64,000 nt of DNA from an uncultured Ruminococcus sp. GTDB taxonomy: Bacteria > Bacillota > Clostridia > Oscillospirales > Acutalibacteraceae. The stretch covers positions 1 to 64,000 of the forward strand of contig CADBYC010000015.1 of assembly GCA_902798755.1 (NCBI GenBank), written 5' to 3'. The notes beneath the pieces were generated by a model, which was not told the origin of the DNA, searched no databases, and saw nothing but the letters and a program-made list of their open reading frames with translations. Shown piece by piece: positions 52,013-59,853 of the stretch. Both the position numbers and the translations under genes were made by a program. Position 1 is the stretch's first letter; the number at the start of each line of letters is the position of its first letter.

Positions 52013-52918
52013 TTATTCCTTCACGTCGGTGACCAGTTCCTTGACGGAGGTCGCCAGAGAAGCGACCTTGGACATATCCGAGGGAATGATCAGCTTGGTG
52101 GCTTTGCCGTCGGCGACCTTCGCGAGGGCTTCGAGGGATTTGAGCTCGATGACCTTCTGGCTGGGATCAGCCTCGGACAGCATACGCAGGGCGTCGGCGT
52201 TCGCCTTCTGGACGGTCAGGATCGCCTGCGCTTCACCTTCGGCTTCACGGATCTTAGATTCCTTCACGGCGTCCGCTTTGAGGATCGCGGATTCCTTCAA
52301 GCCCTCTGCGACGAGAATCTGCGAACGCTTCTCGCCCTCCGCGTCGAGGATACGGGCACGGCGTTCGCGCTCCGCCTTCATCTGCTTCTCCATCGCGTCT
52401 TGGATCTCACGCGGGGGCAGAATGTTCTTGAGCTCTACGCGGATCACGCGGATGCCCCACGCGTCGGTAGCTTCATCAAGGATGATGCGGATCTTGTCGT
52501 TAATGGTGTCGCGGGAGGTGAGGGTCGAGTCGAGCTCGAGGTCGCCGATAATGTTTCTCAGAGTAGTGGCGGTCAGGTTCTCGATCGCCGAAAGAGGACG
52601 TTCCACGCCGTAGGTATACAGCTTCGGGTCGGTGATCTCAAAGTAGACGACCGTATCGATCTGCATGGTGACGTTATCGCGGGTGATGACCGGCTGAGGC
52701 GGGAAGTCCACGACCTGCTCTTTGAGCGATACCTTCTTAGAGATACGGTCGATAAAGGGGACCTTCAGGTGCAGACCTGTTCCCCATGTCTGATAGTAAG
52801 CGCCGAGACGCTCGATGACGAACGCGTGTGCCTGGGGCACGATCTTGATATTGCGCACGATGACGATGATCAGCAACAGCGCGATGATCGCAATAATGAT
52901 CAATGATACGATTGGCAT
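52013..52918 (-). CDS. qmcA: SPFH/Band-7 stomatin-like protein
   Basis: This 301-residue protein starts at ATG 52918 (MPIVSLIIIAIIALLLI) behind AAAGGAG. One N-terminal membrane helix is followed by the SPFH core: IVPQAHAFVIERLGAYYQTW, GLHLKVPFIDRISKKV, DFPPQPVITRDNVTMQID and DTINDKIRIILDEATDAWGI. A coiled-coil region (EKQMKAERERRARILDAEGE) follows. Such proteins form membrane microdomain scaffolds. The upstream NfeD gene is the usual partner. Confidence 0.92.
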   Translation of the reverse strand: MPIVSLIIIAIIALLLIIVIVRNIKIVPQAHAFVIERLGAYYQTWGTGLHLKVPFIDRISKKVSLKEQVVDFPPQPVITRDNVTMQIDTVVYFEITDPKLYTYGVERPLSAIENLTATTLRNIIGDLELDSTLTSRDTINDKIRIILDEATDAWGIRVIRVELKNILPPREIQDAMEKQMKAERERRARILDAEGEKRSQILVAEGLKESAILKADAVKESKIREAEGEAQAILTVQKANADALRMLSEADPSQKVIELKSLEALAKVADGKATKLIIPSDMSKVASLATSVKELVTDVKE

Positions 52919-52939
52919 AATGATTTCTCCTTTCAAATT

Positions 52940-53157
52940 GCCTTCCCCTTGAGGTGCTCCCCGTTGGGGAGACGTCAGCCGCAGGCTGACAGAGGGGGAG
53001 CCGTCTCCGGCGAGGAAAAGGTGTCACCGCAAGGTGACGGATGAGGTGGAAGCGTTCCAGCTTCGGTTCTTATATTGTTCTATCGGTGAGGTTTCCGCCT
53101 CATCCGACCAAATCACCTCAGTCGGTGATTTGTCCACCTTCCCCTCAAGGGGAAGGC
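52940..53157. repeat. long palindromic element (CCTTCCCCT ends) overlapping the nfeD 3' end
   Basis: A 218-base relative of the 47032 element runs from GCCTTCCCCTTGAGGTGC to CCTTCCCCTCAAGGGGAAGG, with the same internal blocks (GACGTCAGCCGCAGGCTGAC, GGATGAGGTGG). Its right end overlaps the last codons of nfeD, which encode Lys-Pro-Ser-Pro-stop. It separates nfeD from the stomatin gene. Confidence 0.88.
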
Positions 53158-53582
53158 TTAGATACCATCAGCTTGACGCCCTCGATGGCGGCGACGGTGA
53201 CGGTCATGCCCTCTTCAATGGGTGATCCGTCAACGGAACGCGCCGTCCACTTCTGGTTATCGACCTTGACAAGTCCCGTGGCGTTCTCGTTGTCGATCCG
53301 CTCGACCACGACAGCCGTCTTGCCGATATAGCGGTCGGCGTTGGTAGGCTCCGCGCCGCGGCGTTTGAGTTTTTTCACCAGCGGTCGGGTCACTAACAGA
53401 GCGATCGCCGATACGACCACGAACACAACGCCCTGTATCAGGATACTGTCCGTGAACAGCGAGGTGATACACGCCGCTACCGCGCCGATACAGAACCAGA
53501 TCGACACGAGCTGGACGGTCATGCCCTCCACCACCGCCATTACGACGGCAAGCACCAGCCATATGATCGTCATAGTATTCAT
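53145..53582 (-). CDS. nfeD: NfeD-family membrane protein
   Basis: This is a 145-residue NfeD-like protein, with helices at the N terminus (IIWLVLAVVMAVVEG) and at about residues 25-65, and a C-terminal OB-fold domain (YIGKTAVVVERIDNENATG, GSPIEEGMTVTVAAIEG). NfeD proteins bind SPFH partners and assist their assembly; the stomatin gene is next on the same strand. The final codons lie within a palindromic repeat, so the C terminus ends in repeat-derived Pro-Ser-Pro. This is the short form without a ClpP-class protease domain. Confidence 0.9.
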   Translation of the reverse strand: MNTMTIIWLVLAVVMAVVEGMTVQLVSIWFCIGAVAACITSLFTDSILIQGVVFVVVSAIALLVTRPLVKKLKRRGAEPTNADRYIGKTAVVVERIDNENATGLVKVDNQKWTARSVDGSPIEEGMTVTVAAIEGVKLMVSKPSP

Positions 53583-53626
53583 AGGATATTCCTTTCTTTA
53601 CAGTAGTATATCAGGTTTTGTCCTTA

Positions 53627-53935
53627 TTAATCGTCGTGATCCTTGAAGATCGCGTCGGGGTGATCCCGCGGCTCGACGGGAGCGTTCTGTCTGTCGGCGC
53701 GTTTCGCGACAAAGAACGAGATCATCAGAATCACGAACAGCGGGATAAAGATCAGCATCATCAGGTTGTTGCCCGTGAAGATCGCGATCATCATGAGAAC
53801 GAACACGATCACACTCAACACCGCGCTGAGAGTCGTAAAGGTAGATTTCTTCTGCGTGCCGTAGACGTCCTTGAACTGGTTCGCCTGTGCCGCTACGGGA
53901 CGGTTCTTCATAAAATCAGTTTGATTGTTTTCCAT
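53627..53935 (-). CDS. small two-helix membrane protein
   Basis: I do not recognise this 102-residue protein. It has a hydrophilic N terminus (MENNQTDFMKNRPVAAQANQ), two adjacent helices (LSAVLSVIVFVLMMIAIF and MLIFIPLFVILMISFFVA), and a charged C-tail ending KDHDD. It lies between the two SPFH genes on the same strand, 44 bases from nfeD, so it probably belongs to the same membrane-domain cluster. Confidence 0.7.
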   Translation of the reverse strand: MENNQTDFMKNRPVAAQANQFKDVYGTQKKSTFTTLSAVLSVIVFVLMMIAIFTGNNLMMLIFIPLFVILMISFFVAKRADRQNAPVEPRDHPDAIFKDHDD

Positions 53936-53995
53936 TAATATTCACCTTCATATCTGTTGCGGGAAAGGTGCGATCCCCTCTCCCGCTTTGAACCG

Positions 53996-54823
53996 TTATT
54001 TCTTATTCTCGATATCGCCGAGGTCGATGATGGTGCCGCCGCTGCCGCTGACTCTGGGCAGCTCGCCGTTCCACTTCTCGATCTTCTTGTTCTCCAGTAC
54101 TTCGCTTGTCAGCGACTTTGAGATGGTGTTGTTCGCCTCAGCCTCGCCGTCTGCGCGTACCTTTGCCGCCTCTGCCTCAGCTTCAGCGTTAGTGATAGCG
54201 GTCTTTTTCTCGGTCTCTGCCTTCAAAAGCTGCTGCTGAGCGACCTGCTTCTCCTCGATCGCGGTGATGAACGCTTCGGAGAAGTCAAAGTCGATGATGT
54301 TCACGTCCGTGACGTACAGACCGATGGAGTTGAGCTTTTCGTTCAGCCCCGTTACCAGTCCGTCAGAGATCAGCGCGCGGTTGGTGACGGTCTCCTCCGC
54401 CGTGTAGGTCGCGGTGATCGCCTTCAAGACCTCGTTGACGGCGGGCGTGACGAGCACGTCCTCATAGTTCGCGCCGATATTCTTATAAATGCTGTAGGAC
54501 TTCGCGGTATCAACGCGGTAGTTGATCGCGAGAGTAGTATCTACGCTCTGCAGGTCCTTCGAGAAAGCCTCGGTCTGCACCTCGAGCTTCTGGATACGGT
54601 TGTCGATCTTGACGACGCTCTGGATAAAGGGGATCTTTAAATGGATGCCCTCCTGCAAAACGCCCTCGTTGACCTTACCCATCGTGACCACAACGCCTGT
54701 ATGACCCGCGTCGACCACGACAAAGGCGTTGAACGCAACGACGCACAGGATCACGACGATGACTATAGGGATCACGATCCTCTTGATTTTGACTTTTTCT
54801 TTTAATTCAGTGACCTTTTCCAT
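53996..54823 (-). CDS. SPFH/prohibitin-family protein
   Basis: This 275-residue protein has one N-terminal helix (RIVIPIVIVVILCVVAFNAF) and a prohibitin-like SPFH domain: VDAGHTGVVVTMGKVNEGVL, EGIHLKIPFIQSVVKIDNR, LQSVDTTLAINYRVD. The heptad-rich tail (EKQVAQQQLLKAETEKKTA) is long enough for a coiled coil. ATG 54823 follows AAGGAG by seven bases. It is a second, distinct scaffold next to the stomatin-NfeD pair and may form its own rings. Confidence 0.88.
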   Translation of the reverse strand: MEKVTELKEKVKIKRIVIPIVIVVILCVVAFNAFVVVDAGHTGVVVTMGKVNEGVLQEGIHLKIPFIQSVVKIDNRIQKLEVQTEAFSKDLQSVDTTLAINYRVDTAKSYSIYKNIGANYEDVLVTPAVNEVLKAITATYTAEETVTNRALISDGLVTGLNEKLNSIGLYVTDVNIIDFDFSEAFITAIEEKQVAQQQLLKAETEKKTAITNAEAEAEAAKVRADGEAEANNTISKSLTSEVLENKKIEKWNGELPRVSGSGGTIIDLGDIENKK

Positions 54824-54856
54824 GATAAACTCCTTATCGGTTCAGTAAAAATGTTA

Positions 54857-55393
54857 TCAGTCAAGTATGATTGCTTCATACAGTTTTTCCGACTCGCGTT
54901 TACAGCAGTTCGCCGCGTAAACGTAAGCCATGATTCGCAGAGCGTTTTGTATCCGCTCTCGGTCGCTTTCGGGGATATCCGTCAGCAGTTGCGCCGCGTC
55001 CCGGGCGACCTGACCTACCCTGTCAAGGGGCAAGGGTTTTTCATCAAGCGTATCCGCCATCGCGCAAAAGACGTCGTAGAGCCGTTCCTCAGTGATGATA
55101 TCGTCGCTTTCATCGTCGATATCGCCGTTGATGTAAGAGAGCAAGCCGCCTACACGGTCGATCGCCATGCACTCGCGTAGTTCTGAGATCAACAGGATAC
55201 GCGCGAGATGGCGCTCGCTGTACTTCTTTGATACAGGGTGCGGCACATAGCCGCGCTTGATCCAGTTCTGGATCGTCGTCTGCTCAAGCGAGCTGACGGA
55301 GCAGACCTGCCCGAGCGTCAAGCCGTCGGTCGCCCTGATCAGCGGCAGGAAGTCGGATATCCTCCCCCGTTGCTTGTTCATTTTCCCGGTCAT
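54857..55393 (-). CDS. DUF1836 family MerR-like protein
   Basis: This 178-residue protein from ATG 55393 (MTGKMNKQRGRI), behind GGGAGG, has a MerR-type winged helix at residues 20-75 (TLGQVCSVSSLEQTTIQNWI, then RGYVPHPVSKKYSERHLARI). A helical C-terminal half follows, typical of DUF1836. These are assumed transcription regulators with unknown ligand. It lies 33 bases upstream of the prohibitin gene and may regulate the SPFH cluster. Confidence 0.85.
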   Translation of the reverse strand: MTGKMNKQRGRISDFLPLIRATDGLTLGQVCSVSSLEQTTIQNWIKRGYVPHPVSKKYSERHLARILLISELRECMAIDRVGGLLSYINGDIDDESDDIITEERLYDVFCAMADTLDEKPLPLDRVGQVARDAAQLLTDIPESDRERIQNALRIMAYVYAANCCKRESEKLYEAIILD

Positions 55394-55501
55394 AAGCCGC
55401 CTCCCTTTCAAAAGTTTACATGATTATATCACAGGTTCATATGACTGTCAATAGTTTTCGGATGAATTTTTTAAATAATTATTTGGGAAATTCAGACAGC
55501 A

Positions 55502-55645
55502 AAAAAGGGGCTGTGAAAAAACAAGCCATCGGCATTGTGAGAAGCGATAGACGCGGCTATCTTCCAAAGTACTATCTTGGCTTTGTGGGATTGCCATGGG
55601 CTAAAGCCCTCGCAATGACTGCGTTTTTTCACAGCCCCTTCTTGT
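55502..55645. repeat. palindrome enclosing a REP-like copy
   Basis: AAAAAGGGGCTGTGAAAAAA at 55503 is mirrored by TTTTTTCACAGCCCCTTCTT ending at 55645, so the ends form a stem of about 19 pairs. Inside, a REP-like copy reads GGATTGCCATGGGC to CTCGCAATGAC. It abuts the stop codon of the lipoprotein gene and is likely to act as its terminator. The outer arms resemble those at 2455/2626. Confidence 0.82.
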
Positions 55646-55646
55646 A

Positions 55647-56204
55647 TTATTCGTAGATCCTCTCGGTGATCTCTGTACCGTCGCTGTTGCGATAGATGAC
55701 CTTTGCCTTGGGATTCTCAACATTGACGTAGGTTTTCAGCTCCTTGACAACGTCCGAGAAGGTGCCGCTCGCGTTTTCGAGCGAAGAATCCAGCGACGAC
55801 TTCACCGTCGCAAGCTCGCTTTCAGTGAACGCCTGAGTAAAGGTATAATCATATACCAGCGTATCGCCCTCGGCGTAGACGTCCATCTTGATCGAGCTGT
55901 CGGTGCTGTTGTCGCGCTGCTTTTGGATGCTCTCCTGCACCTGCGGATTATTGAGATAATCTTCAACGCTCGCGAACATCTTTGTCGCGGTATTGCCGCC
56001 GGCGGCAGAGGAAGTATCGGATGATACGGCGGGCCGGGTCGCTTCCGCGACAGTCTCGGCGGTATCTTCCGCGGAGGAAGCGGCGCTTGAAGCAGCGCTG
56101 TCCTTGGTCGCGGAATCCTCGGTCGCGGTACCGCCATTCTTGCCGCAAGCCGCGAAGCTCAGGCATAATAGAACAGCTAATATGATACATACGATTCTTT
56201 TCAT
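55647..56204 (-). CDS. secreted lipoprotein, DUF4854-like
   Basis: This 185-residue protein begins at ATG 56204 (MKRIVCIILAVLLCLSFAAC), behind AAAGGAG. The lipobox LSFAAC puts the lipidated Cys at residue 20. A Ser/Ala/Thr-rich linker (residues about 25-75) leads to a compact domain (MFASVEDYLNNPQVQESIQK, then MDVYAEGDTLVYDYTF), similar to DUF4854 proteins of Clostridia. Function is unknown; it is anchored on the outer face of the membrane. The E2-like gene ends 14 bases upstream, so the two may share a transcript. Confidence 0.82.
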   Translation of the reverse strand: MKRIVCIILAVLLCLSFAACGKNGGTATEDSATKDSAASSAASSAEDTAETVAEATRPAVSSDTSSAAGGNTATKMFASVEDYLNNPQVQESIQKQRDNSTDSSIKMDVYAEGDTLVYDYTFTQAFTESELATVKSSLDSSLENASGTFSDVVKELKTYVNVENPKAKVIYRNSDGTEITERIYE

Positions 56205-56217
56205 GATTAAAACTCCT

Positions 56218-57120
56218 TTATTGATAATCAAATCCGCTGGGCTCACCGATGGGCTGATCGAGGATCTCGGGGTGAGCGCAGAGATAATGTACAAGCTTCA
56301 GACTACGGGCAAAGTAGAAGCCGTCGCCGATTCGCTCGTCGAGGGTCGCGCCGATATCGCAGACCTTGCGGATCTGCTTCGTCCCGTCGGGCATGATGCG
56401 CTCCTCGTCGTGGATCGTGCCGATGGTGATCATCATGCTGTTGGTGCCGTAGTTGTTCAGGTGATGATACACGGCGGGGCACTTGATGGAGCCGAGGTTC
56501 GAGAGGAAGATCGACGAGTAGTGCGGGTCGCCGTCGGAGAGGGCTTTCGGGGTCTTGCCCCAGTAATCGAGCCAGCGGGCGACCTTGCAGATCAGCATGA
56601 CGATGGGTCTGGGCAGAGCGCCGACCTTGTCGAGCAGATCGTCTACGCCGTCTTTTTTATTCATCTGCGCCTGTCTGCGTACCTTTCTGACCTTATCGAC
56701 AACCAGCTTACTGACGCTGTCGACGGTGTCGGTGGGCTTGGGCACGAAGAACAGCATGGATTCTTCCGCGTGATCCTCAAACGCGAGCTTCGCGGCAAAG
56801 GCGCAGCTGATCTCGTAGCGCTCATAGGTGCGCCCCGCCTGAACAAAGCGGTTCATCAGCGGGCGCTCGTTGACCATCTTTGTCACCGCGGCGATGACGC
56901 AGTGGAAAAAGGTCGTTTTCAGTTCAGGGTGCTCCGCGTTTTTCTTATCGACGAATTTGACGAGCTCCGTCACGTCGAGCGTATCGTTGAGGTAGACCTC
57001 GCAGTCGGTACGCTTTGGCCACAGGGTCGACATGATCGTCTGCAGTCCGGGGGTCTTGATGCGTCTGCCGTCCCAGCGGTCGCCCCATTTGCGTTTGTAT
57101 CCGTTGATTACTTTTGCCAT
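56218..57120 (-). CDS. stand-alone E2-type acyltransferase-like protein without catalytic His
   Basis: This 300-residue protein resembles the catalytic domain of 2-oxoacid dehydrogenase E2 and chloramphenicol acetyltransferase: YLNDTLDVTELVKFVDKKN, FFHCVIAAVTKMVNERP, SSIFLSNLGSIKC and the C-terminal motif ATLDERIGDGFYFARSL. It has no lipoyl or peripheral-binding domain. Active E2/CAT enzymes have HxxxDG; here the His is Glu (ERIGDG), though the Asp remains. A classical acyl transfer is unlikely, yet the fold may bind CoA. It is downstream of an MBL hydrolase and an AMP ligase. Confidence 0.8.
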   Translation of the reverse strand: MAKVINGYKRKWGDRWDGRRIKTPGLQTIMSTLWPKRTDCEVYLNDTLDVTELVKFVDKKNAEHPELKTTFFHCVIAAVTKMVNERPLMNRFVQAGRTYERYEISCAFAAKLAFEDHAEESMLFFVPKPTDTVDSVSKLVVDKVRKVRRQAQMNKKDGVDDLLDKVGALPRPIVMLICKVARWLDYWGKTPKALSDGDPHYSSIFLSNLGSIKCPAVYHHLNNYGTNSMMITIGTIHDEERIMPDGTKQIRKVCDIGATLDERIGDGFYFARSLKLVHYLCAHPEILDQPIGEPSGFDYQ

Positions 57121-57146
57121 ATACCTATCCCCTATCTTGGTTCGTT

Positions 57147-57926
57147 TTAAATTTCATATACCTTGCCGAATTTCATCGCCATGGTCGGGATGCCGCTCTG
57201 CGTCTGACGATAGCTAAAAACCTCCGTCCCGATCTGTGACGACATCGGCGGGAACGTATCGTCATAATGGTCGAGAAAGATCGACTTCGGCTGCAGCTTC
57301 TCGATGATCGGGCGCACCGTCCTTGAAGGGTCGCCCGTCCCCTGGAACGGCAGGATCAGCACGTCCGCTCCTGTGGGATACAGTGTGTCGATATCCGTGC
57401 CCATACTGCCCATGAGCTGTATCCGTTTCCCTTCGGCTTCGATCTCATAAAAGAGGGTCTCACCGTTTTCCTCAAAGCGGCGGTTGAGCTTGATCAGCTC
57501 ATAGAGCCGTTTCGTATGCAGAAGCGTTTCCTTCTTAAAGATGGTTTTCACCATCACGCCGAGGTCGAAGCGGCAGTGCCGTCCCTGATACACATGAATG
57601 GTGAAATTGCCGAGCTTAAAACTCACGCCCGGAGAGATCAGGGTCAGATTCTTTTTTGGCAGTCCGTGAGAGATCAGCGTTCTGCACGGCGTTTTGGTGG
57701 CGTACACCTTGATATCCGAGCCTTTATACAGGCGCGGAATATCTAAAATATGGTCGAAATGCCCGTGGGTCACCAGCACCGCGTTCGCTGTACGCAGCTT
57801 GACCGTGCGCAGCTTGCGGCGGCATAACGAATCCTGTATCGGAATACCGAGGAACGGGTCGAATAGCAGACGATAACCGTCCGACTCCAGCATGACCGAA
57901 GCCGTGCCGTACCAACTCAGCTTCAT
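57147..57926 (-). CDS. MBL-fold metallo-hydrolase
   Basis: This 259-residue metallo-beta-lactamase-fold protein has MKLSWYGTASVMLESDGYRL, the zinc motif VTHGHFDHILD (HxHxDH) at about 53, YQGRHCRF, and a C-terminal LDHYDDTFPP. It has the general UlaG/RomA-like arrangement. The start overlaps the stop of the AMP-ligase gene by four bases, so it is co-translated with it. Substrates could be a thioester or an ester, in keeping with its neighbours; this is inferred only. Confidence 0.85.
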   Translation of the reverse strand: MKLSWYGTASVMLESDGYRLLFDPFLGIPIQDSLCRRKLRTVKLRTANAVLVTHGHFDHILDIPRLYKGSDIKVYATKTPCRTLISHGLPKKNLTLISPGVSFKLGNFTIHVYQGRHCRFDLGVMVKTIFKKETLLHTKRLYELIKLNRRFEENGETLFYEIEAEGKRIQLMGSMGTDIDTLYPTGADVLILPFQGTGDPSRTVRPIIEKLQPKSIFLDHYDDTFPPMSSQIGTEVFSYRQTQSGIPTMAMKFGKVYEI

Positions 57927-59605
57927 GCCTTTTCCTCCTCGGCGTTCGCCTCTTCCTCTAACTTGCGGTAAGCGACCTTGCCGACCAGCGTCTTCGGCAG
58001 TTCATCACGGAAGATGATCTCCTTGGGCAGCGCGTAAACGGCGACGTGCATTCTCAGCACGCTCATGATCTTCTCTTTCATTTCATCTGTCGGCTGTACG
58101 CCGTCGTGCAATACGACATAGGCGCGCACTCGCTGCATACGGCGCGGGTCTTTCACGCCGATGACGCAGCTGTAGGCGACTTCCTCCACGCCGTCGATCA
58201 GGTTCTCGATCGGACCGGGATAGACGTTGTAGCCGTTGGTGATGATCATGCGCTTGATACGCTGTTTGAAGTAGACATAGCCGTCCTCGTCCATAGAGCC
58301 GAGGTCGCCCGTATACAGCCAGATATTGCCGTCAGCAAGCCGTTTGAGCGTGTTGGCGGTCTCTTCGGGATTTTTCAGATAACAGGTCATCACGGACGGT
58401 CCGCGCAGGATGATCTCGCCCTCTTCGCCGTAGGGCAGGACGTCGTCCGTACCCGGCGCGACGATCTGGTAATAGGTGTCGGGATAAGGCAGACCGATGC
58501 TGTTCTCGCGGTACTCGTCCTTCGGGGTCAGACAGCTTGCCGTAACGCATTCGGTCAAACCGTAGCCCTCGCGCACCTGGATAGACGCGTTATGCTCTTT
58601 CAGGAAAGTGTCGATCTTTTTCTTGAGCTCTACCGACAGCGAATCGCCGCCGCAGAACATGCCCATCAGATAGGACAGATCCTTGCCCTCGAGCTCGGGT
58701 AAATGTAACAGCGCCTCAAAGATGGTCGGAACGCCCGCGATGAAGTTCGGTCGCTTTTGGATCAGTGCCTTGGCGTAGGTATGTTTATTGAAGGTCGGCA
58801 TGAGCATACAGCACGCGCCGTACATCAAGATGATATGGATATTGATACCCAGCCCGAAACCGTGGAACATCGGCATACAGCTGAGCATTCTCAGTCCGTT
58901 TCTGAATTCGAGACCGATCGCCTCTCTCGACTGCATGGCACAGGCGTTGAAATTGAGGTCGGTCAGGCAGATGCCCTTCGGCAGTCCCGAGGTACCGCCG
59001 CTGTACAATATCGCCGCGGTGCGGTCCTTTTCAAAGCCGACGACGGGCGCTGAGGGTAGCTTATCTCCGCCCTTGAGGAAAGCGCGGTACAGGATACCTT
59101 TATCGGAATCGGGATATTTCAGATAGCTCTTGCCCTTTTTCAAGAGAAACGCCGCCGCCAAAGGTCCTCGCAGCTCGTCCTGCATACGGCAGACGATCGC
59201 CTTCACCTCATGATCGGCGTCCGCCATTGCCTTAGATACGTTCTCATAGAACATGTCTACCGTGACGATGGCTTTGCTCTCGCTGAGGTCGAGATAGTAG
59301 GTGATCTCCTTCTGCGCCGACTGAGGGTGCACCATGTTACATATTGCGCCGATACGGTTGAGCGCGTAGAAGCATTCGACCGTCTGTGGGATATTCGGCA
59401 GGCAGAGGGTGACGGCGTCGCCTTTCCTGATACCGAGAGCGACAAACGCCTTCGCGCAGCGCTCGATCCGCCTGATCAGCTTTATATACGGTATCTTTTT
59501 ACCGTAAAACTCCACGGCGATATCATCGGGATACTTCCCCGCCGTTCTCTCCACCGTCTGATACATAGTCAGCTCGGGATAATCGATCACAAACTTTTCA
59601 TTCAT
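57923..59605 (-). CDS. acyl-CoA synthetase/AMP-dependent ligase
   Basis: This 560-residue adenylate-forming enzyme has the P-loop ILYSGGTSGLPKGICLTDLN (about residue 200), GYGLTECVTASCLTP, TGDLGSMDEDGYVYFKQRI, ITNGYNVYPGPIE and the catalytic lysine in LVGKVAYRKL. It is closest to long- or medium-chain acyl-CoA or acyl-ACP ligases. It heads an operon with the MBL hydrolase and E2-like gene. No T-box is seen upstream, unlike the branched-chain ligases at 30-45 kb. The substrate cannot be told. Confidence 0.88.
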   Translation of the reverse strand: MNEKFVIDYPELTMYQTVERTAGKYPDDIAVEFYGKKIPYIKLIRRIERCAKAFVALGIRKGDAVTLCLPNIPQTVECFYALNRIGAICNMVHPQSAQKEITYYLDLSESKAIVTVDMFYENVSKAMADADHEVKAIVCRMQDELRGPLAAAFLLKKGKSYLKYPDSDKGILYRAFLKGGDKLPSAPVVGFEKDRTAAILYSGGTSGLPKGICLTDLNFNACAMQSREAIGLEFRNGLRMLSCMPMFHGFGLGINIHIILMYGACCMLMPTFNKHTYAKALIQKRPNFIAGVPTIFEALLHLPELEGKDLSYLMGMFCGGDSLSVELKKKIDTFLKEHNASIQVREGYGLTECVTASCLTPKDEYRENSIGLPYPDTYYQIVAPGTDDVLPYGEEGEIILRGPSVMTCYLKNPEETANTLKRLADGNIWLYTGDLGSMDEDGYVYFKQRIKRMIITNGYNVYPGPIENLIDGVEEVAYSCVIGVKDPRRMQRVRAYVVLHDGVQPTDEMKEKIMSVLRMHVAVYALPKEIIFRDELPKTLVGKVAYRKLEEEANAEEEKA

Positions 59606-59641
59606 AGTACTTTCCTCAATTTACGATTCGTCTGACAAGCA

Positions 59642-59672
59642 AACAGGATACCCCTTCGGATATCCTGTTTTA
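59642..59672. terminator. hairpin between tRNA-Leu and the AMP ligase
   Basis: AACAGGATACC, loop CCTTC and GGATATCCTGTT form a strong stem, with TTTTATTA on the plus side. It probably ends the tRNA-Leu transcript. Confidence 0.65.
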
Positions 59673-59675
59673 TTA

Positions 59676-59759
59676 TGGTGCGGGTAACAGGACTTGAACC
59701 TGCACGGGGTTACCACCAGAACCTAAATCTGGCGCGTCTGCCAATTCCGCCATACCCGC
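59676..59759 (-). tRNA. tRNA-Leu (TAG)
   Basis: The minus strand gives an 84-base class II tRNA with acceptor GCGGGTA/TACCCGC, an anticodon loop in CCAGATTTAGGTTCTGG with anticodon TAG, a variable arm (TGGTAACCCCGTG), T arm GGTTCAAGTCC and an encoded CCA. It is a lone tRNA gene between the AMP ligase and the MutS-like gene. Confidence 0.95.
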
Positions 59760-59853
59760 ATATTAAAGGTATCTTTCGGAAGGACAAGCCGAACGCCGCC
59801 CTTCCGAAATGTATTATAATCAAATAATGGATATTTGTCAATCGGCTTTCATT

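Noticed and set aside
55993..57150. 385-codon plus-strand open frame opposite the lipoprotein and E2-like genes
   Set aside because: It spans two real minus-strand genes and has no domain or start signal.
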